Below the pieces are notes generated by a model that saw only the letters and a program-made list of their open reading frames with translations, did not search any database and was not told the origin of the DNA. This document shows, piece after piece, positions 17,992 to 26,222 of a stretch of 33,506 bases of DNA (positions are counted from its first letter, which is position 1; each line of letters starts with the position of its first letter). The position numbers and the translations under genes are program-made. The DNA lies in assembly GCA_009920815.1 (NCBI GenBank), contig RFZH01000003.1, forward strand, positions 1-33,506. The letters are read 5' to 3'. The stretch is from Paracoccaceae bacterium (GTDB taxonomy: Bacteria; Pseudomonadota; Alphaproteobacteria; Rhodobacterales; Rhodobacteraceae).

Positions 17992-19369
17992 CTAAACATC
18001 ACTGATCAGGTCGCGTAATTCGTTTAGCTTTGAATTGACCAATTCGCGATCACCTCTGCTCTCGATGTTTAGGCGCACAACGGGTTCTGTATTTGAGGAC
18101 CTAAGGTTGAACCGCCAAGTGTCCAGCGATAAACTGATCCCATCCATGTCGTCACGATGGGTTGCCTTTGGTCCATAAGTCTCAATGATTTTCGCGATTG
18201 TTTTTTTCGGATCTTGTAATCGAAAATTCACCTCGCCCGACGACGGGAATGCTGCGATGCGCTCTTCAATCAATTGCGACATTGGCTTAGCTGATCGGCC
18301 GATCAGTTCGCAAATAACAAGCCAAGGGATCATTCCGCTATCGCAAAAGACAAAATCGCGAAAATAATGATGCGCTGACATTTCACCGCCATAAATTGCG
18401 CTATGTTCACGCATCATTGCTTTGATAAACGCGTGACCTTTTTTCGATTGGATTGCGATGCCACCTTTCGCACTCACGATGTCTTGGGTGTTCCAGATAA
18501 TGCGTGGGTCATGCACACACAATAGCGGCCCCATGTTCCTTTTCCAGGAAAACGTCAGCCAAAAGGCCAACTATATATTCACCTGCCACAAACGCGCCCG
18601 TTTCATCAAAGAAAAAGCACCGGTCAAAATCACCGTCAAAGGCAATACCCAGGTCTGCATTTTGGGCAATGACTTCATCACGCGTCGGTGGTTGGTTCTC
18701 ATCCAGTAAAGGGTTGGGGATCCCATTTGGAAAACTATGATCTGGGGTATGATGCTTTCGAATGAATTTAAGGGGCGCGCCGCGTCTTTCCAATTCCTCT
18801 GCGATTGCGTCAAAGGTTGGACCGGCTGCGCCATTTCCCGAATTCACGACGATGCGTATCGGGCGTAAGTTCGAAATATCGACAAAGGATATTATTTTTT
18901 CAACATAGGCGCGCCGCGCAGCGAGGGCGATGTCTTTTTGCACACCCGTTGAGTGTCGTGGCCCAAAGTCAGCACCTTCTGCAATTTTACGGACTTGCAA
19001 TAGCTCGGTATCCGGATCCAAGGGACGTGACCCTGATTTGACCATTTTCATGCCGTTGTAATTGATTGGGTTGTGCGACGCTGTTACGGAAATTCCGCCA
19101 TCACATTCAAAATGCGATGTCGCAAAATACATTTCTTCTGTGCCAGACAAACCAAGCGTCAGGACTTCAACCCCTTGATCCATCAGACCGCGAGACACAG
19201 CATCGCACAGGGCAGGCGATGTTTCTCGGGCATCAAATCCCACCACAACGCGTTTTGCATTTAATGATATGGCAAAGGCACGACCAATGTCGTAACAAAT
19301 TTCTGGATCAATATTTACACCCAATTCGCCACGAATATCATAAGCTTTGAAACATGAAAAATCTTTCAT
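17992..19369 (-). pseudogene. manB: Phosphomannomutase/phosphoglucomutase gene with frameshift
   Basis: Two ORFs on the minus strand together make one phosphohexomutase, the enzyme that converts mannose-6-phosphate to mannose-1-phosphate for GDP-mannose and surface polysaccharide. The N-terminal piece starts at ATG 19369 (MKDFSCFKAYDIRGELG, GGAG upstream), has the phosphoserine loop GISVTASHNPINYNGMK and the metal loop FDGDFDRCFFF, then stops after GAAIV with two stray codons. The C-terminal piece continues at HDPRIIWNTQDIV, with GGEMSAHHYFRDF and the phosphate-binding RSSNTEPVVRLN. Homologues read through as GAxIVHDPR or GAKIIHDPR. Removing a TGTG unit from the GTGTGTG tract (18514-18520) restores frame and gives 457 residues, the family length. 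Everything else is intact, so this is a recent mutation, a variable tract or a sequence error. The symbol refers to the E. coli CpsG/ManB-like family. Confidence 0.85.
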
Positions 19370-19532
19370 AACAAACTCCAACCCAAACCGTTGATGTGTT
19401 TGTGCCTGAAATCGGACCTGCGGAAAAGGGTTTAGTGGATTTTTGCGCAAACTTTGTAAAACTGTTGCTTTGGTCTTTTCTGTTTTTGGGTTTCCTGCTT
19501 TAAGAGTGGCAAAGTTTTAAAAGGATTTTTAC

Positions 19533-20561
19533 ATGAAAATCGGAAATCGGGAAATCTCGGCGAACCATGCACCGCTGGTTATTGCGGAAATCGGTATTAA
19601 TCATGGCGGCGACCTAGAAGTTGCAAAGAATATGGTGCGCTTGGCCGCCGCGGCAGGTTGTGAATGTGTCAAACATCAAACACATATCGTCGAAGACGAA
19701 ATGACCAACGAAGCCAAATCAATTTTTCCGCCAAATGCAGATGTTTCAATTTGGGATGTTATGGCGCAATGCGCGTTGTCCTTGGACGATGAAGCAGAAT
19801 TAAAACGGTATACCGAAGAATTGGGTATGATTTGGATATCAACCCCGTTTTCAAGAGCAGCAGCAGATTTTCTAGAAGAGCTTGATGTGCCCGCCTACAA
19901 GATTGGTTCGGGTGAGGCCGACAATCTGCCATTAATCCGTCATATTGCCAAAAAAGGTAAGCCGGTGATTATGTCCACGGGCATGCAAAGCATCGATACG
20001 ATCCGTGCGAGCGTTCAGATATTAGAGGACGCAGGCACCGAATATGCCTTACTCGAATGTACAAATCTGTATCCTTCACCGCCCGAGATAGTCAGCCTGC
20101 AAGGTGTCACAGATTTGAAAAACGCGTTTCCAAATGCTGTCGTTGGATTTTCAGATCATTCCATCGGGCCCGAAATGGCCTTGGCGTCTGTTGCGCTTGG
20201 CGCATCTATTTTGGAACGGCACTACACAGATACGCGCTATCGTAAAGGACCAGACATATCATGTTCGATGGATCCTGCAGAGTTGCGATTTTTGATTGAT
20301 CGGTCGCGCGAAATTCACACTGCGTTGATGAACCCCAAACAACGGACCGGTCCCGAAGAAGATGTCTATCGGTTTGCACGTGCATCGGTCGTGGCGGATA
20401 AGGATCTTTCCGCCGGGAGTATCCTCACCGAGGCCGATATCTGGGCGCGCCGTCCCGGATCGGGCGAAATTGCTGGGTATGACTTTGATAAGGTTGTCGG
20501 AAAAACACTAAAAGTTTCAGTGCAACGCAATCAACAACTCAAATGGTCTGATTTCGAATAA
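19533..20561 (+). CDS. neuB: N-acetylneuraminate synthase family protein (NeuB-like)
   Basis: A 342-residue enzyme that condenses phosphoenolpyruvate with an N-acetylated hexose to form a nonulosonic acid. The NeuB TIM-barrel domain covers about 15-255, with AEIGINHGGDLEVAKNM, VKHQTHIVEDEMT, STPFSRAAADFLEEL, YKIGSGEADNLPLI, FSDHS and LERHYTDTRYRKGPDISCSM. A C-terminal SAF (antifreeze-like) domain spans about 280-340. From memory, several of these motifs are very close to Campylobacter NeuB1, which makes Neu5Ac, more than to legionaminic or pseudaminic acid synthases; this is suggestive only. AAGGA precedes the ATG. No neuA, neuC or epimerase gene is nearby; the neighbour is a broken phosphomannomutase gene, which also suggests a surface-sugar context. 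Confidence 0.85.
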   Translation: MKIGNREISANHAPLVIAEIGINHGGDLEVAKNMVRLAAAAGCECVKHQTHIVEDEMTNEAKSIFPPNADVSIWDVMAQCALSLDDEAELKRYTEELGMIWISTPFSRAAADFLEELDVPAYKIGSGEADNLPLIRHIAKKGKPVIMSTGMQSIDTIRASVQILEDAGTEYALLECTNLYPSPPEIVSLQGVTDLKNAFPNAVVGFSDHSIGPEMALASVALGASILERHYTDTRYRKGPDISCSMDPAELRFLIDRSREIHTALMNPKQRTGPEEDVYRFARASVVADKDLSAGSILTEADIWARRPGSGEIAGYDFDKVVGKTLKVSVQRNQQLKWSDFE

Positions 20562-20563
20562 TT

Positions 20564-21199
20564 TCAGGCGCCGACAAACGCGCGCATGTGAAAGCGTGCT
20601 TGGCTTGGGTGGCGCTTTAACGTGTAAGGGCATGCCCTGCGCGCAAGGCAACCTGACATCAGGTTGTCTTTCCCGTCTGGCGAAAGAACGTGCGATTTGC
20701 ATCTTTCGGCAGCATAACCTTCACCATCAAATGCCTGTACTGGACACGTCCTGAGGCAAGGTGCGTCACAGCCGTCACATGGCGATCCTGTTGTGGGTGG
20801 CAGGTCATTTATCACATGATTAAAGCCCAACGCCCCGCGAAAAGCCACAAACAATCCCGCGTGGCGATCCACCAACAAGCGGATGGGCGATTGATGTACC
20901 TGTCCGGTTGCTAAGGCCCATTGAAAAAATGGTTGGAACGGCGGTCCGCCAAAAGGAAAATATGCTGTCGCTGTTAACTCATCTGCAAGCTGACCGATCA
21001 CCCGCGTTGACCAGCGATCCATAGGGTGGGGCTTTTCATCGTGGTATTCATCGGACCGCGCAAAAATATCCCAAAATGCGGGTTCATCTGGGGCGATCAG
21101 GACGATTGTTTTTGCAGGTTTGCCATCTTGTGGGCAAAATCCCCCTGCGGCCCGCAAGCCTAGATCCCCCAATATTATCTGCAGATCGTCCCAGTTCAT
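20564..21199 (-). CDS. Ferredoxin-like 4Fe-4S protein
   Basis: A roughly 211-residue protein, conserved in Rhodobacterales as a ferredoxin-like protein. The cysteine cluster GSPCDGCDAPCLRTCPVQAF, a later Cys in AERCKSH and CLARRACPY near the C-terminus suggest one or two 4Fe-4S clusters; the pattern recalls the C-terminal domain of epoxyqueuosine reductase QueG, but the cobalamin-domain signatures of that enzyme are not seen. The track starts it at a GTG (21220); I prefer the ATG at 21199, which overlaps the upstream hydroxylase stop as ATGA. It is the last gene of the minus-strand block. Function is unknown; electron transfer to the neighbouring di-iron hydroxylase is a possibility only. Confidence 0.75.
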   Translation of the reverse strand: MNWDDLQIILGDLGLRAAGGFCPQDGKPAKTIVLIAPDEPAFWDIFARSDEYHDEKPHPMDRWSTRVIGQLADELTATAYFPFGGPPFQPFFQWALATGQVHQSPIRLLVDRHAGLFVAFRGALGFNHVINDLPPTTGSPCDGCDAPCLRTCPVQAFDGEGYAAERCKSHVLSPDGKDNLMSGCLARRACPYTLKRHPSQARFHMRAFVGA

Positions 21200-21990
21200 C
21201 TGCGTCGAAACGGCAACCACAGCGCCCAGCTCAATTTATTGGGGGCATCGTCTTGCCACTGCAGCCCGATCTGCATGTCTTGGTGACCCTGTGCAGGTTG
21301 GGCCGTATACGTTCTGAATATGCGATCCCAAATGGACAAGGCAAAGCCGTAATTGCTATCATGTTCATGACGATGGACCGAATGATGGACGCGATGCATG
21401 TCGGGCGTTACAAAAATCAACCGTACAATCCGATCCAGCCAAAGGGGAAGGCGAATGTTTGCATGGTTGAACATCGCCGATCCATTTAACAGAACCTCGA
21501 ACAAAATGATTGCGATTGCTGATGGCCCAATGACATAGACCAAGCCAATTTTTATTCCCATGGACAGAGCGATTTCCAAGGGGTGAAAGCGAATGGCCGT
21601 TGTGACATCCAAATCGCGATCGGAATGATGTACGCGATGCAGTCGCCATAACAATGGAACTTTGTGCGTCACAAGATGCTGTAGCCAGATGGCAAAGTCA
21701 AAAATCGCAACGGCCACTAAAACTTCGATCCAAGGCGATAAGGAGACGGTATTCAAGATGCCAAAACCCTGCCGTCCCGCATCTATGGCCGCACCTACTG
21801 CCAAGAGGGGCACTGCAAAATTAAGCGCGCGCGTGGCCAAAGTATTCACAATCGAAAGACCCCAATTTGTGATCCATCGACGGCCACGAGACGTTGTCAA
21901 CGGACGGCGCGGCGCATAGGTTTCGATGACGGCAAAAACCACAAAAAGGCCAAAAAAAACACCAAGCCGTATGAGGTTTTCATGGATCAT
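21196..21990 (-). CDS. Sterol desaturase/fatty acid hydroxylase family membrane protein
   Basis: A di-iron membrane oxygenase of about 264 residues from the ATG at 21990 (MIHENLIRLG), five bases after the argB stop; the longer ORF start at 22053 would overlap argB and adds 21 residues unlike the family. Several membrane segments are visible. The metal-binding histidine boxes are HLVTH, HRVHHSD and HRVHHSVHRHEHD, the last followed by SNYGFALSIWDRIFRTY, a strong family signature. Such enzymes hydroxylate or desaturate lipids, sterols or carotenoids; the substrate cannot be told here. Its place after argB and its ATGA coupling to the Fe-S protein suggest that those two are expressed together. 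Confidence 0.87.
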   Translation of the reverse strand: MIHENLIRLGVFFGLFVVFAVIETYAPRRPLTTSRGRRWITNWGLSIVNTLATRALNFAVPLLAVGAAIDAGRQGFGILNTVSLSPWIEVLVAVAIFDFAIWLQHLVTHKVPLLWRLHRVHHSDRDLDVTTAIRFHPLEIALSMGIKIGLVYVIGPSAIAIILFEVLLNGSAMFNHANIRLPLWLDRIVRLIFVTPDMHRVHHSVHRHEHDSNYGFALSIWDRIFRTYTAQPAQGHQDMQIGLQWQDDAPNKLSWALWLPFRRR

Positions 21991-21995
21991 TGCGG

Positions 21996-22859
21996 TTATC
22001 CCAAGCGGATGATTGAACCCGCGCCATGTTCTGTGAACAATTCCAGCAAACATGCATTTGGCGCGCGACCATCCAAAATTACGACAGCCCGTGTCCCGCC
22101 TTCGAGCGCGTCAAGTGCTGTTTCGGTTTTAGGAATCATGCCTCCAGCAATCGTGCCATCTGCGGTCATGTCGCGAATTTGTTTCGCGTTCAATTCGGTC
22201 AAGACTTCGCCTTCACCGTTTTTAACGCCGCTGACATCTGTTAATAACAACAAACGATCTGCCTTCAACGACGCTGCGATTGCGCCGGCGGCTGTATCGC
22301 CATTGATGTTAAATGTCTCACCATTTTCACCCGCACCTAAGGGCGCGATGACTGGGATCAATCCATTTTCAAACAGTGTGCGAATGACCTGCGGATTGAC
22401 TTCTGATGGTGTGCCCACCAGCCCCAGTTCAGGGTTGGTTTGGGTGCAAGTAATCAGATTTGCGTCTTTGCCTGACAGCCCGACGGCACGACCGCCCTGG
22501 CGATTAATAGCTTGAACAATGCGCTTGTTCACGGTTCCTGATAGAACCATTTCCACAACTTCCATGGTCTTTTCGTCGGTCACACGCTTGCCGTTCACAA
22601 ATTCAGATTTGATTTCTAACTTGTCTAATAGCGCATTGATCATTGGCCCACCGCCATGAACGATCACCGGGTTTATACCAACTTGGCGCATCAAGACGAC
22701 ATCGCGCGCAAAGCTTTCCATGCCTTCGTCACTGCCCATTGCGTGCCCGCCAAGTTTGATAACGATGATGGCATTTGTGTAACGTTGTAAATATGGCAGA
22801 GCCTGTGAGAGGGTCCGTGCCGTAGCAATCCAATCGCGATTCATGTCTTGTTTCTTCAT
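21996..22859 (-). CDS. argB: Acetylglutamate kinase
   Basis: A 287-residue kinase, second enzyme of arginine synthesis, phosphorylating N-acetylglutamate. Amino-acid-kinase motifs are all present: VIKLGGHAM (about 34-42), [14 protein letters not shown] (about 68-81), [31 protein letters not shown] and [16 protein letters not shown], ending with [27 protein letters not shown] at the N-terminus is typical of Rhodobacterales ArgB. A GAGA element lies about seven bases before the ATG. A 19-codon mini-ORF fills the gap to engB. Confidence 0.96.
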   Translation of the reverse strand: MKKQDMNRDWIATARTLSQALPYLQRYTNAIIVIKLGGHAMGSDEGMESFARDVVLMRQVGINPVIVHGGGPMINALLDKLEIKSEFVNGKRVTDEKTMEVVEMVLSGTVNKRIVQAINRQGGRAVGLSGKDANLITCTQTNPELGLVGTPSEVNPQVIRTLFENGLIPVIAPLGAGENGETFNINGDTAAGAIAASLKADRLLLLTDVSGVKNGEGEVLTELNAKQIRDMTADGTIAGGMIPKTETALDALEGGTRAVVILDGRAPNACLLELFTEHGAGSIIRLG

Positions 22860-22861
22860 GT

Positions 22862-22921
22862 TTAAATCTCGGGTTTACGCAATAGTTCTGCGCGATTTAT
22901 GACCTGTTCGCAAGTCATCAT
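22862..22921 (-). CDS. Possible 19-residue mini-ORF between engB and argB
   Basis: On the minus strand, an ATG overlaps the engB stop (GTATGATG), and the frame runs 19 codons ([19 protein letters not shown]) to a TAA two bases before the argB ATG. It therefore spans the whole gap and would let ribosomes pass from engB to argB without release. No separate ribosome binding site is obvious, and no known peptide family is recognised. It could be a coupling peptide, a small gene or chance. Confidence 0.3.
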   Translation of the reverse strand: MMTCEQVINRAELLRKPEI

Positions 22922-23568
22922 ACCAAAGTTGCTATTGTCGATCGCAAGGTGTCAATGCCCCATCCTTTTTCTGACGATGTCACGATTATTTCTGGATAGG
23001 CGGCAGGATGTTTGGACAATGCTTCGCGGATCTGTCGCAAGATTGGGTCGCGTTCTTTATCTTTGACTTTGTCTGCTTTGGTGACAACGCATTGAAACGT
23101 GACGGCTGAGGTATCAAGCAGTTTCAATATGTCTTCGTCGACTTTTTTGATGCCATGGCGGTGATCGATCAAGACAAAAGCGCGACGCAGAGATTGGCGA
23201 CCAGAAAGATATTGTTTCAACAACGCTTGCCATTTCTCTACGATCGCTAATGGTGCATTCGCATAACCATAGCCTGGAAGGTCAACCAAATAATGGCTTT
23301 CGGCTGCGGTGAAAAAGTTTATCTCTTGTGTTCGTCCGGGTGTGTTTGATGCGCGCGCGAGATTTTTGCGACCCGTCAGAGCATTGATCAAACTAGATTT
23401 CCCAACGTTAGATCGACCTGCGAAACAAACCTCCATTCGGTCAGCCGGCGGCAGACCTGACATTGCAACCACACCTTTCAAAAATTCGGTTTCTCCCGCA
23501 AACAAAAGGCGTCCTTGTTCACGGATGATGTCATCTGGCTCGTCGGCAATTGGAAACGGAAGGTTCAT
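22918..23568 (-). CDS. engB: Ribosome biogenesis GTPase EngB (YihA/YsxC)
   Basis: A 216-residue TRAFAC-class GTPase needed for assembly of the large ribosomal subunit. GTPase motifs are G1 GRSNVGKSSL (about 51-60), G3 DLPGYGYANA, G4 TKADK and G5 SSEKGWG. The segment NTPGRTQEINFF contains the switch I Thr. Length matches the family. Its start overlaps the MOSC gene stop by four bases and its stop overlaps the mini-ORF before argB, so translation of this block is tightly chained. Confidence 0.96.
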   Translation of the reverse strand: MNLPFPIADEPDDIIREQGRLLFAGETEFLKGVVAMSGLPPADRMEVCFAGRSNVGKSSLINALTGRKNLARASNTPGRTQEINFFTAAESHYLVDLPGYGYANAPLAIVEKWQALLKQYLSGRQSLRRAFVLIDHRHGIKKVDEDILKLLDTSAVTFQCVVTKADKVKDKERDPILRQIREALSKHPAAYPEIIVTSSEKGWGIDTLRSTIATLV

Positions 23569-24308
23569 AGGTCTACCTCAACTGGATCAGTCGGGCGCAA
23601 AGTCCCTGATGTTTTTGCAATAGCATATACAGTAAAGTCTTGATGCCCAAGGGCATTCAATGCGGCCAATGTATCTGCGTCACGTTGTCCTGTGTCAGGA
23701 TTTGACGTCGTCGCCAAGCAGCGCCGAACAGGTTCTTTAATTTCAAACTCAATTGAACCGATGCGGATTGTTTTTCCGATCCAGCCAAATTCGGCCCATG
23801 GCTCTGCTCCGTCGATCCATAGATTACAACGCCATCTCAGATGCGATAGATCAAATCCCATACGTTTAGCGAGGTCTCGATTGGACGCGAGATTGCCGAT
23901 TGAAATGGACGGATAGTCTGTATCGGTCATGGCCCGTTCTTGTGCACGCACCAGACGAAAGGATTGCGCCCGGTTTGATGGGACCATCCCGCGCGTCCAA
24001 TCTATGAATGGTTGGCTATCCACGTCAGGACAAAAAGTTAGAGCTTTGCGTTCGGGGTGACTAAGCGTAACAGTCGCTCCATCAGCGCTAAATTCTGAGT
24101 TTATTGCCATCAACTGCGGCGCTTTGGCCCCAATCGTAAAGTTGTTGCAGCTGACCCAACGTGATCCATCGGCATCTGACGCATCATGCACAACCGCCCA
24201 ATGACGATCGCGGGGCAAAGATTGCCCCGCGGTCACGGAAATTTCCGAAAGCTGTTCCCGAGAATGTGATTTAATCGGGTACCGCCATATTTCGGACAGC
24301 GTTATCAT
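23565..24308 (-). CDS. MOSC domain protein, YcbX-like
   Basis: A 247-residue protein with an N-terminal MOSC beta-barrel region (ITLSEIWRYPIKSHSREQLSE) and a C-terminal MOSC domain. The domain's conserved Cys is in RRCLATTSNPDTGQRD (about 197-212), the expected molybdenum cofactor sulfur-transfer position. The family includes YcbX and mARC-type N-hydroxylamine reductases, which carry Moco. The reaction here is unproven. It overlaps yidC and engB by four bases on either side, a gene order I associate with Rhodobacterales, though no functional link to membrane insertion is evident. Confidence 0.88.
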   Translation of the reverse strand: MITLSEIWRYPIKSHSREQLSEISVTAGQSLPRDRHWAVVHDASDADGSRWVSCNNFTIGAKAPQLMAINSEFSADGATVTLSHPERKALTFCPDVDSQPFIDWTRGMVPSNRAQSFRLVRAQERAMTDTDYPSISIGNLASNRDLAKRMGFDLSHLRWRCNLWIDGAEPWAEFGWIGKTIRIGSIEFEIKEPVRRCLATTSNPDTGQRDADTLAALNALGHQDFTVYAIAKTSGTLRPTDPVEVDL

Positions 24309-26098
24309 TTTGCGGGTTTTTTCCGCTTTAGCCCTGATTTTATATTTCCAAATACATCAGGTTTGATGCCTTGGGCCCGCATGATCAAATATTGTTGGGT
24401 AAATGTGATCATGTTGTTGGCGATCCAGTAGATGACCAAGCCGCTGGCAAAGGTGCCGAGCATGAACATAAAGACCCATGGCATCCATGCAAAGATCATA
24501 GCTTGCGTTGGATCAGTGGGGGCTGGGTTCAGTTTTTGCTGTAGCCACATCGAAATGCCCAACAAGATTGGTAGCACGCCTAGTGAAATAATCGACAACA
24601 GGCTATCAGGCGACGGTGCAGCGAATGGCAATAGGCCAAACAGGTTCAAGATTGACGACGGATCTGGCGCTGACAAGTCTTTGATCCAGCCAACCCAAGG
24701 TGCATGGCGCAATTCAAGTGTTACGAAAATCACCTTGTAGAGCGAGAAAAAGATAGGGATCTGTAAAAGGATCGGCAAACAGCCAGAGGCAGGGTTTACC
24801 TTTTCTTTTTTGTACAGGGCCATCATCTCTTGTTGCAATTTGGCACGATCATCACCTGTGCGTTCTTTGATCTTTTCCATTTCTGGCTGAAGGGCTTTCA
24901 TTTTTGCCATGGAAACGCTGGATTTATATGCCAACGGGAACAACAAAGCCTTGATTATGATGGTCAGGCCGATGATCGCCCAGCCCATATTGCCGATTAG
25001 CGAATTTAACCAATGCAAGACTGCAAACATAGGTTTGGTGATGAAAAAGAACCATCCCCAATCGATGCTGTCCAAGAAACCTGCGATTCCTGCATTTTCG
25101 TAGTTGCGGATGGTTTCCCATTCTTTTGCACCTGCAAAGAATTTTGTCGTGGTGGATACCTGCATTCCGTCCGCAACAGTCTGAGGGGCCATCACCGCCT
25201 CGGCCTGAAAAATGTTAGAGGATGGATAATATTTACCTGTCGAACGGAACCCAATTCCAGACTCCGGAATAAGCGTCGTCATCCAAAAATGGTCGGTAAA
25301 TCCAATCCAGCCTTGATCGGCCACCTCGATACGAACAGCGTTTGTACCTTCTCGGTCATCAATGCTGTAGCCTTCCATTGTGCCGTAGTCATCTTCGGCC
25401 AATTCGCCGTCCGACATTCGAACAAGACCTTCGTGCAATATGAAAAAGTTTTTGACGTCAGCCGGAATACCATGACGGCGGATTAAACCATAAGGACGCA
25501 AAGAAACCTCTTGGCCTGATGTGTTTTTCACCCGCTGTTCTACGGAAAACATATAGTTTTCATCGACAGAGATCACGCGTTCAAAATTCAGGCCTTTGCC
25601 ATTCGACCAAACCAGCGTGACAGGTGTTTGGGTTGTCAGCGTGTCGTTGCCCGATACTGTCCAAACCGTCTCTGGGTTTGGAACGTCTGGCGCGCCCGCG
25701 CCCGACAACGCAGCCCAGCCAAAGGCTGAGTAATAGGCTTCGTCTTGCCCGACAGGTTTTAGCAAAGTCACCTCTGGGGTCGTGGGATCAACTTCGACAT
25801 GATAGTCCAGTAACTTTAGGTCATCGATCCGGCCACCGGTGGTAGAGATTGAACCGATGACGCGATCTGTTTTGATTGGCAGGCGGATTGTTTGGGCGGC
25901 CTGAACTGTTTCTGGTTGAACCGACAGCTCGCTAGACGTAACAGGCGTTGTAGATGCCGTATTGTTTTGCGTCGAAATAGTTGTCTCTTGTTCGGTCTGT
26001 GGTGTTGGTTCTGGCGGTGGGAACATAATGAACCACACCACGATGACAACAAAGCTCAGTACAGAAGCTAAGATGAGATTTTTATTCTGATCGTCCAT
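24305..26098 (-). CDS. yidC: Membrane protein insertase YidC
   Basis: A 597-residue Oxa1-family insertase that places proteins into the inner membrane alone or with SecYEG. It has an N-terminal anchor (about 8-26, LILASVLSFVVIVVWFIMF), a low-complexity Thr/Gln/Pro linker, the large periplasmic P1 domain (about 70-345) and the conserved C-terminal core with FPLAYKSSVSMAKMKALQPE and NPASGCLPILLQIPIFFSLYKVI, ending in a basic GLKRKKPAK tail. Size is normal for Gram-negative YidC. It follows an EAL-domain gene after a 124-base gap in which I see no convincing promoter, and overlaps the MOSC gene by four bases. Confidence 0.97.
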   Translation of the reverse strand: MDDQNKNLILASVLSFVVIVVWFIMFPPPEPTPQTEQETTISTQNNTASTTPVTSSELSVQPETVQAAQTIRLPIKTDRVIGSISTTGGRIDDLKLLDYHVEVDPTTPEVTLLKPVGQDEAYYSAFGWAALSGAGAPDVPNPETVWTVSGNDTLTTQTPVTLVWSNGKGLNFERVISVDENYMFSVEQRVKNTSGQEVSLRPYGLIRRHGIPADVKNFFILHEGLVRMSDGELAEDDYGTMEGYSIDDREGTNAVRIEVADQGWIGFTDHFWMTTLIPESGIGFRSTGKYYPSSNIFQAEAVMAPQTVADGMQVSTTTKFFAGAKEWETIRNYENAGIAGFLDSIDWGWFFFITKPMFAVLHWLNSLIGNMGWAIIGLTIIIKALLFPLAYKSSVSMAKMKALQPEMEKIKERTGDDRAKLQQEMMALYKKEKVNPASGCLPILLQIPIFFSLYKVIFVTLELRHAPWVGWIKDLSAPDPSSILNLFGLLPFAAPSPDSLLSIISLGVLPILLGISMWLQQKLNPAPTDPTQAMIFAWMPWVFMFMLGTFASGLVIYWIANNMITFTQQYLIMRAQGIKPDVFGNIKSGLKRKKPAK

Positions 26099-26222
26099 AG
26101 GGGAATGCCGCCTGTCCGTTGATATTTGGTCTAGGGTTCAACAGAGTCAGGTAGCAAAGGTCAAGTGCAATTCAAGTAGTTTTTGCCCTATCGCAGCTAT
26201 TCGCCGAATTATTCCATCAATT

